Shown here: positions 59,247-64,000 of the stretch, piece after piece | How the letters are laid out: each line of letters opens with the position of its first letter | Numbering within the stretch: the stretch's first letter is position 1 | Source: WSZJ01 sp964590435 | Lineage (GTDB): Bacteria > Planctomycetota > MHYJ01 > WSZJ01 | NCBI GenBank assembly: GCA_964590435.1 | Contig: CAZPWT010000041.1 | Location: forward strand, 1 to 64,000 | Reading direction: 5' to 3' | Length of the DNA stretch: 64,000 bases | Program-made: the position numbers and the translations under genes | The notes under the pieces: generated by a model | Database searches by the model: none | The model's input: the letters and a program-made list of their open reading frames with translations, nothing else | What the model was told of the DNA's origin: nothing

Positions 59247-60278
59247 ATGCGCGCCGCCGTCTACTACCGGAACGACGACGTCCGCGTGGAAGAGCGCCCG
59301 CGCCCTTCCGCCGGCCCCGGCGAACTTCTCGTCCGCATCATCGCCAGCGGCATCTGCGGCTCCGACGTCATGGAGTGGTACCGCGTCAAGAAGGCCCCGA
59401 TCGTCCTGGGCCACGAGGTCACGGGAATCGTCGAGGTCGCGGGCGACGGCGTCACCGCGTTCCGCCCCGGCGACCGCGTCGTCGTCTCCCACCACGTCCC
59501 CTGCATGACCTGCGCGCTGTGCCTCGAGGGCAAGCACACGCTCTGCGACACCCTCCGCTCCACTCATTTCGACCCCGGCGGCTTCTGCGAGTTCGTCCGC
59601 ATCCCCGCCCTCCAGACCCGCCTCGGCACCTTCCTCCTCCCCGACTCCATCCCGCTCGACGAAGGCTCCCTCGTCGAACCCCTCGCCTGCGTCCTCCGCG
59701 GCCTCCGCATCGCCGGCATGCGCGAGGGGAGATCGGTGCTGATCATGGGAAGCGGCCTCTCCGGGTTGCTCCACGTGAAGGCCGCCCGGATGCTCGGCGC
59801 CTCGTTCGTCGCCACGACCGACATCGACGAGGGCCGACTCGCCGCCGCCCGGAAGTTCGGCGCCGACGCCGCGTTCCGCGCCACCGGCGATATCCCCGCC
59901 CTCCTCGAACAAGCCCGCGGCCGGAAGGGCGCTGACATCGTCATCGTCACCACCGCCGCCCTTCCCGCCTACACCCAGGCGATCGCCTGCTGCACCCGCG
60001 GCAGCGTCCTGCTGCTGTTCGCGCTTCCCGACCCCGGCGCAGTCGTCCCGTTCCCGATTCACGACCTCTGGATGAACGGCGTCACGGTCACGAGCACGTA
60101 CGCGGGGGCGCCGGGAGATTTCCGGGAGGCGATCGAGGCGCTGGCGTCGAAGCGGATGACGGTGGCGGACATGATCTCGCACCGGATCCCGCTCGACGAC
60201 ACGCAGCGGGGGTTCGGGATCGTGGCGGCAGCGCGGGGGGCGCTGAAGGTCGTGGTGTTCCCGCACGGGGTGCCCTGA
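59247..60278 (+). CDS. Zinc-dependent alcohol dehydrogenase (MDR family)
   Basis: 343 residues. Catalytic zinc ligands in GICGSDVMEW and GHEVTG, structural zinc cysteines in CMTCALCLEGKHTLC, and a Rossmann nucleotide site around SVLIMGSGLSGLLHVKAARMLGA. It should oxidise a polyol or similar alcohol, or reduce the matching carbonyl, with NAD(P). Second gene of an operon with the LsrF-type aldolase, suggesting consecutive steps of a sugar-like catabolic or synthetic path; substrate unknown. Confidence 0.9.
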   Translation: MRAAVYYRNDDVRVEERPRPSAGPGELLVRIIASGICGSDVMEWYRVKKAPIVLGHEVTGIVEVAGDGVTAFRPGDRVVVSHHVPCMTCALCLEGKHTLCDTLRSTHFDPGGFCEFVRIPALQTRLGTFLLPDSIPLDEGSLVEPLACVLRGLRIAGMREGRSVLIMGSGLSGLLHVKAARMLGASFVATTDIDEGRLAAARKFGADAAFRATGDIPALLEQARGRKGADIVIVTTAALPAYTQAIACCTRGSVLLLFALPDPGAVVPFPIHDLWMNGVTVTSTYAGAPGDFREAIEALASKRMTVADMISHRIPLDDTQRGFGIVAAARGALKVVVFPHGVP

Positions 60279-60446
60279 CAGGGTGCAGGACCGGAATTGC
60301 AGGGTGGCCGGGGGGGAAACGGCAAAAGCAAAAAGGAGAAGCCGCAAGGAAGCGGCAACCTCCAAACGACAAGTCAGGCCATTTGCTGAAGGGTCCGCCG
60401 GGGACAGTACACTTGGGCAACTTTCTCATTTGATTGGGGACGAACC

Positions 60447-61514
60447 ATGAGCGACCGCGCGCTGATCTGGGCCGGAGCCTGCCTTCTCGCCTGCGCCCCG
60501 CTGGTTTCGGCGGACGAAGTCACCCTGAAGGACGGCCGTGTCGTCGAGGGTGAGGTGACGCAGGACGACGGAAAGACGGTGAAGCTCAAGATGAAGAAGG
60601 GGACGCTGACGCTCGACCGGAAGGACATCGTCGGGATCGTCAAGAAGCCGACCCCGGACCAGGAATACGCGCAGCGCAAGGCGAAGCTCCCCGCGAAGGA
60701 CGCCAAGGCCAGCCTCGAGCTCGCGACCTGGTGCGCGACGAAGAAGCTCGACGCCGAGGCGATCGCGCACTTCATCGAGGCTCACACTCTGGACGCGACG
60801 CTGAAGGCGGCGGCGGACGAGCTGGAGAAGCGCGACTACCACCTGGTCGACGGGAAATGGCAGGACCCGGACACGTACTACGCGGGGAAGGGATGGCTGA
60901 AGCTGAACGGCCAGTGGTACCACCCGGTCGAGCACGCCTGGCGCACCGCCGAGCAGACCGCGACGAAAGCGAAGGACGCGCTGGACGACAACCGGGAGGC
61001 ATCGCGGAACGCGCAGGCCGCGGCGAACCGCGCGGCGACGGCCGTGGAGGCGGAGAACAAGAAGCTCGAGGGATATAACGCGGACCTTGCTGAAGCGAAC
61101 AAGAAGCTCGAATCGCTCCGCCAGGCTCACGAGACCGCTTCGCAGAAGGTCGCGACGGCCGACCAGGCCGTGAAGGCGGGCGAGGTCGAGTTCGAGAACA
61201 GCAAGGAGGGGGAGGGCGGGACGCTGGACGCGCTGTCGAAGATGCGGCAGCTCCGGCGCGACCTGACGGCGGCGAAGGCGGCGGAGACGAAGGCGGAGAA
61301 AGCCGTCGCCGACCAGGAGAAGAAGGTCGCGTCGATCCAGGCCCAGATCACCGCTTCTACCGCCCGGTCCGTCGACCTTTCCACGGCGGCCAACGACGCG
61401 AAGAACAAGGTCACGCAACTGGAGGGGGAGGCGCCGCAGCTCGAGGCGAACGTGGCGGAGGCGAAAACGAAGGCGGCCGCGGCGCGCGCGGAGTGGGAGA
61501 AGCTTCCGAAGTAG
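60447..61514 (+). CDS. Exported coiled-coil protein of unknown function
   Basis: 355 residues. Signal peptide (ALIWAGACLLACAPLVSA), a small beta domain with DEVTLKDGRVVEGEVTQDDGKTV...TLDRKDIVGI (a pattern common in exported planctomycete proteins), a short GKGWLKLNGQWYHP segment and then a long Ala/Glu/Lys-rich coiled coil (about 165-355). Probably periplasmic and structural. No partner evident. Confidence 0.75.
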   Translation: MSDRALIWAGACLLACAPLVSADEVTLKDGRVVEGEVTQDDGKTVKLKMKKGTLTLDRKDIVGIVKKPTPDQEYAQRKAKLPAKDAKASLELATWCATKKLDAEAIAHFIEAHTLDATLKAAADELEKRDYHLVDGKWQDPDTYYAGKGWLKLNGQWYHPVEHAWRTAEQTATKAKDALDDNREASRNAQAAANRAATAVEAENKKLEGYNADLAEANKKLESLRQAHETASQKVATADQAVKAGEVEFENSKEGEGGTLDALSKMRQLRRDLTAAKAAETKAEKAVADQEKKVASIQAQITASTARSVDLSTAANDAKNKVTQLEGEAPQLEANVAEAKTKAAAARAEWEKLPK

Positions 61515-61555
61515 GGGGCTTGAATTCGACGGCCGAAACGGACAGCATTTGACCC

Positions 61556-63208
61556 ATGGTGCCGATCCGCCGGCTCGAGATGCACGTCGCTCACGCCTGC
61601 AACCTGAGCTGCGAGAGCTGCTCGCACTACTCGAATTACAGGCACAAGGGGCTGGTCCCGCTCGCCGACGCGGAACGCTGGCTCGACGCGTGGAAGTCGC
61701 GCGTCACCCCGCAGCGCTTCACCCTCCTCGGCGGCGAGCCCACGCTTCATCCGGACCTGACGGAGTTCGTGCGCCTCGCCCGCCGCACGTGGCCCTCGTC
61801 GCAGTTGCGGCTGGTCACCAACGGGTGGTTCCTGCACCGGCATCCCGGGCTTCCCGCGGCGCTCGCGGACCATCCGGACGCGACGATCCTCGTCTCGGTC
61901 CACCACGACAGCCCCGAGTACCGCGCGAAGCTCGACCCGATTTTCGAGCTGACCGGCGCCTGGGCGCGCGACTACGGGCTCTCGATCGAGGTCGAGCGCT
62001 CGTTCCAGCGTTGGACGCGGCGCTACCGCGGGGCCGGCCGCGAGATGGAGCCGTACGAGGACGGCGACCCGCAGAAGAGCTGGGAGAATTGCCTCGCGCG
62101 GTTCACGCCGCAGCTTCACGAGGGGAAACTCTGGAAGTGCGCCCCGCTGGCGTACCTCGGGCAGCAGCACCGCACGGTGGGGTTGTCGGAGAAGTGGGCG
62201 CCGTACCTTGCGTACGAGCCGCTGTCCCCCGATTGCAGCGACGAGGAGCTCAGGGAGTTCCTGGGGCGCAGGCAGGAGTCGCATTGCGCGATGTGCCCGG
62301 CGAATCCGGAGCGCCTCGAGCTTCCCGTCCCGTTCACGACGTCGGGCCCCCCGGCCCCGGGGAAACTGGCCGACGTGCCGCCCCCGAAGGCCGTGGAGCC
62401 GCCGTCCGTCCTTCATCCGAGGCTGCGGGGGCAGGTGGTCCAGCTCGAGATGCCGCTTCGTGCGTCGGCCGGACGGCAGTTCCAGTCATTCCCGGTGCTG
62501 CACGGGTCGACGGAGATGGTGGCCGATTTCGAATGCCACGCTTCGGTGCTCGCGCCGGGGATGTCGCCGCACCCGCCGCATGAGCACGCCGAGGAAGAGA
62601 TCCTGATCGTGCTGGACGGCCTCGCGGAACTCGTCCTGCGCGCCCCGGGCCCGGAGGTGAGCTATGCCCGGTTGCTGGCCGGGCCGGGGGAGTTCATCTT
62701 CTACCCGCCCTTCAGCTCCCACACGATCTACAACGCGGGCCCGACGCCGTTGAGCTACCTGATGTTCCGGTGGCGGTCGGCGGAGCGCGACGACCTGCGG
62801 GCGCTGGGCCGCTCGCATTACCGGTTCCCCGCGGAGCATTGCGACTTTCCGCCTGCGGGGATTCGCTTGGTCACCATGCACCGCATCCTGGACAGCAGGA
62901 CGCGGTATCTCGACAAACTGCACTGTCATTGCACGCAGATGCTGCCCGGAGGAGGGTATTCCGCCCACGTCGACCCGCACGACATCGCGATCGTCGTCCT
63001 TCAGGGAGCCGTCGAGTGCATGGGGCGCCGGGTCCGGCAGGGCGGTGTGCTCTACATCCCGGCCGGCGAGCCGCACGACATGGTGAATCGGGGAGGGGAA
63101 GCGGCGCTCTACCTAGTGTTTGAATTCCAATCGGAGCGAGCGCGCCTTTCGGTCGAGGTTCCCGCCGGAGTCCTGCAGGCTACACCTGCCGCCACGAGCC
63201 GGGGATGA
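61556..63208 (+). CDS. Radical SAM protein fused to cupin domains
   Basis: 550 residues. The N-terminal part has a radical SAM iron-sulfur motif CNLSCESC (CxxxCxxC, near residue 15-22), FTLLGGEPTLHPDL and a further cysteine set around WKCAPLAYLG and HCAMCPAN that could bind an auxiliary cluster. The C-terminal half (about 290-540) has two cupin barrels: HPPHEHAEEEILIVLDGLAELVL and YSAHVDPHDIAIVVLQGAVECMG...YIPAGEPHDMVN. Radical SAM enzymes catalyse difficult C-H chemistry; cupins bind metal or sugar. The fusion, beside a fucosyltransferase, suggests modification of a sugar or glycan. Overlaps the end of the opposing gene by 29 bases. Confidence 0.85.
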   Translation: MVPIRRLEMHVAHACNLSCESCSHYSNYRHKGLVPLADAERWLDAWKSRVTPQRFTLLGGEPTLHPDLTEFVRLARRTWPSSQLRLVTNGWFLHRHPGLPAALADHPDATILVSVHHDSPEYRAKLDPIFELTGAWARDYGLSIEVERSFQRWTRRYRGAGREMEPYEDGDPQKSWENCLARFTPQLHEGKLWKCAPLAYLGQQHRTVGLSEKWAPYLAYEPLSPDCSDEELREFLGRRQESHCAMCPANPERLELPVPFTTSGPPAPGKLADVPPPKAVEPPSVLHPRLRGQVVQLEMPLRASAGRQFQSFPVLHGSTEMVADFECHASVLAPGMSPHPPHEHAEEEILIVLDGLAELVLRAPGPEVSYARLLAGPGEFIFYPPFSSHTIYNAGPTPLSYLMFRWRSAERDDLRALGRSHYRFPAEHCDFPPAGIRLVTMHRILDSRTRYLDKLHCHCTQMLPGGGYSAHVDPHDIAIVVLQGAVECMGRRVRQGGVLYIPAGEPHDMVNRGGEAALYLVFEFQSERARLSVEVPAGVLQATPAATSRG

Positions 63209-64000
63209 GGTCGCTGGTGTCGTGGAACCCCCACGGCCAGCGACGCACGCGACCGGCGGCGTCATAGTGTGCCGGCCTGAACGGGTGAGCGCGGTCGGCC
63301 AGCGGCCCCGCAAACCACCGTGCGGGCGCGACGACTTTCTTTTCCCGCCGCCCGTCCAGCCAGGCGCCCCACCAGGAGAAGCTCGAGTTCGCGATGATGT
63401 GCCCCGCGCACAACGACATCAGGAACAGATCCTCCGCCGGCTCCTGTCCCTCCACGAACACGAATCGGTTCCCCCGCAGCCTCTCCCGGCACCACGGCAC
63501 GTCATCCGAGAACACCAGGAACTCGGTGCCGCCGGGGAAACACTTCATGGCCCTGTCGTAATAGCCGTCGCTCCAGAGGTCGGCGAACTGCGGAAGGGAG
63601 ACGTAGTCACCCCGGCGGACGTGAAGCGAGCAGGTGCTCGACGCACGCGCGCGCTTGCCGTACCGGTCCTCGATGCGTCCTGCGACGGCCGTGGAGGGGC
63701 GGAACAGGTGGCGGATTTCGTCTTCGTTGCCCGAGAAGTAGCGTTCTGACTGGAAGTATCCGCGCAGATCGGTGTCGCCGCTGAGGGCAACGTCGGACCA
63801 GCAGAACGACGGCTCGACCCAGGCTGTCGGCGCAGGAGGTCCGTCTGAGAACGAGAGGTCCGAGGGGGCGAGGAATCCGGCGGCCGGCCAGGGCGGGAGC
63901 GTAAGGGCCAACCGGTTCTTTCGTGCGATTCCGACGGCCGCAGCGACCTGGAAGAGTTGATTGCCGAGTCGGCCGAGCTGTCCCAGGAGGCTGAAAGTCA
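63180..64000 (-). CDS. Alpha-1,2-fucosyltransferase, GT11 (start just outside the window)
   Basis: 273 residues visible. LLGQLGRLGNQLFQVAAA at the N-terminal end, SLHVRRGDY (the HxRRGDY motif of GT11), YYDRAMKCFP...FLVFSDDVPWC and ANSSFSWWGAWL are diagnostic of GT11 enzymes, which add fucose from GDP-fucose to galactose-containing glycans. The frame runs to the right edge; the last two bases of the window would complete an ATG with one base beyond it, so the full gene is probably only one base longer. It converges on the radical SAM-cupin gene. Confidence 0.9.
   Translation of the reverse strand, partial: TFSLLGQLGRLGNQLFQVAAAVGIARKNRLALTLPPWPAAGFLAPSDLSFSDGPPAPTAWVEPSFCWSDVALSGDTDLRGYFQSERYFSGNEDEIRHLFRPSTAVAGRIEDRYGKRARASSTCSLHVRRGDYVSLPQFADLWSDGYYDRAMKCFPGGTEFLVFSDDVPWCRERLRGNRFVFVEGQEPAEDLFLMSLCAGHIIANSSFSWWGAWLDGRREKKVVAPARWFAGPLADRAHPFRPAHYDAAGRVRRWPWGFHDTSDLIPGSWRQV

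Overview
Organism and general character. The window is GC-rich DNA from a bacterium. I infer a member of the Planctomycetota, probably an uncultured one. Support comes from a secreted WD40 protein whose N-terminus carries the DRFGDPLPAGAV...RLGTVR signature I associate with planctomycete WD40 proteins, an ECF sigma factor fused to a membrane segment and a large extracytoplasmic-type domain, DUF1579- and DUF6288-type secreted proteins, an LsrF-type aldolase paired with a zinc alcohol dehydrogenase, and three PAS/GAF hybrid histidine kinases. No rRNA, tRNA or CRISPR array was seen. At more than 20 genes a TAnnnT -10 box lies 6-9 nt before the start codon, so leaderless transcripts look common here; I used this to choose starts.

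Layout. 0.1-7.9 kb: serine hydrolase, peroxiredoxin, two hybrid histidine kinases, malate:quinone oxidoreductase. 8-9 kb: HigBA toxin-antitoxin operon with a third gene. 9-18 kb: small unknown proteins, sigma-factor fusion, TMTC-like membrane TPR protein, 2OG-Fe(II) oxygenase and assorted small proteins. 18-22 kb: flavin monooxygenase gene followed by a second TA operon and other genes, interspersed with broken copies of the monooxygenase 3' end. 22-30 kb: TPR protein, lipoproteins, a membrane protein whose 3' end recurs 4 kb downstream, and several gene remnants. 30-40 kb: third hybrid kinase, WD40 protein, DUF6288 protein, cyclophilin, RhuM. 40-44 kb: zeta-type TA pair, repeat array, a disrupted gene, a PIN-domain protein. 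44-50 kb: hisS with four displaced, progressively degraded copies of its own 3' end, separated by small unrelated genes. 50-54 kb: nucleotidyltransferase pair, UPF0158 protein, two tandem TPR paralogues. 54-64 kb: beta-propeller protein, miaA, glycosyltransferase, aldolase/dehydrogenase operon, coiled-coil protein, radical SAM-cupin fusion and a GT11 fucosyltransferase that runs off the right edge.

Most striking pattern. At three independent anchors (hisS; the LLM monooxygenase; a small membrane-protein gene) an intact gene is followed by unrelated small genes (toxin-antitoxin, Sel1, DUF4240, unknown), and then by one or more truncated copies of the anchor's own 3' end. At hisS and LLM the decay increases with distance. 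This resembles the displaced 3' ends of CDI/Rhs loci, but the anchors here are ordinary cellular genes. A model is that incoming cassettes recombine through the anchor's 3' end, push the old end downstream and leave the anchor intact.

Second pattern. At least five genes (alpha/beta hydrolase, acyltransferase-3, methyltransferase, RhuM, enterochelin-esterase-like) plus one displaced fragment lack their middle, usually the catalytic core, while keeping both ends. Several intergenic inverted-repeat elements and short dispersed palindromes add to a picture of an actively rearranging genome.
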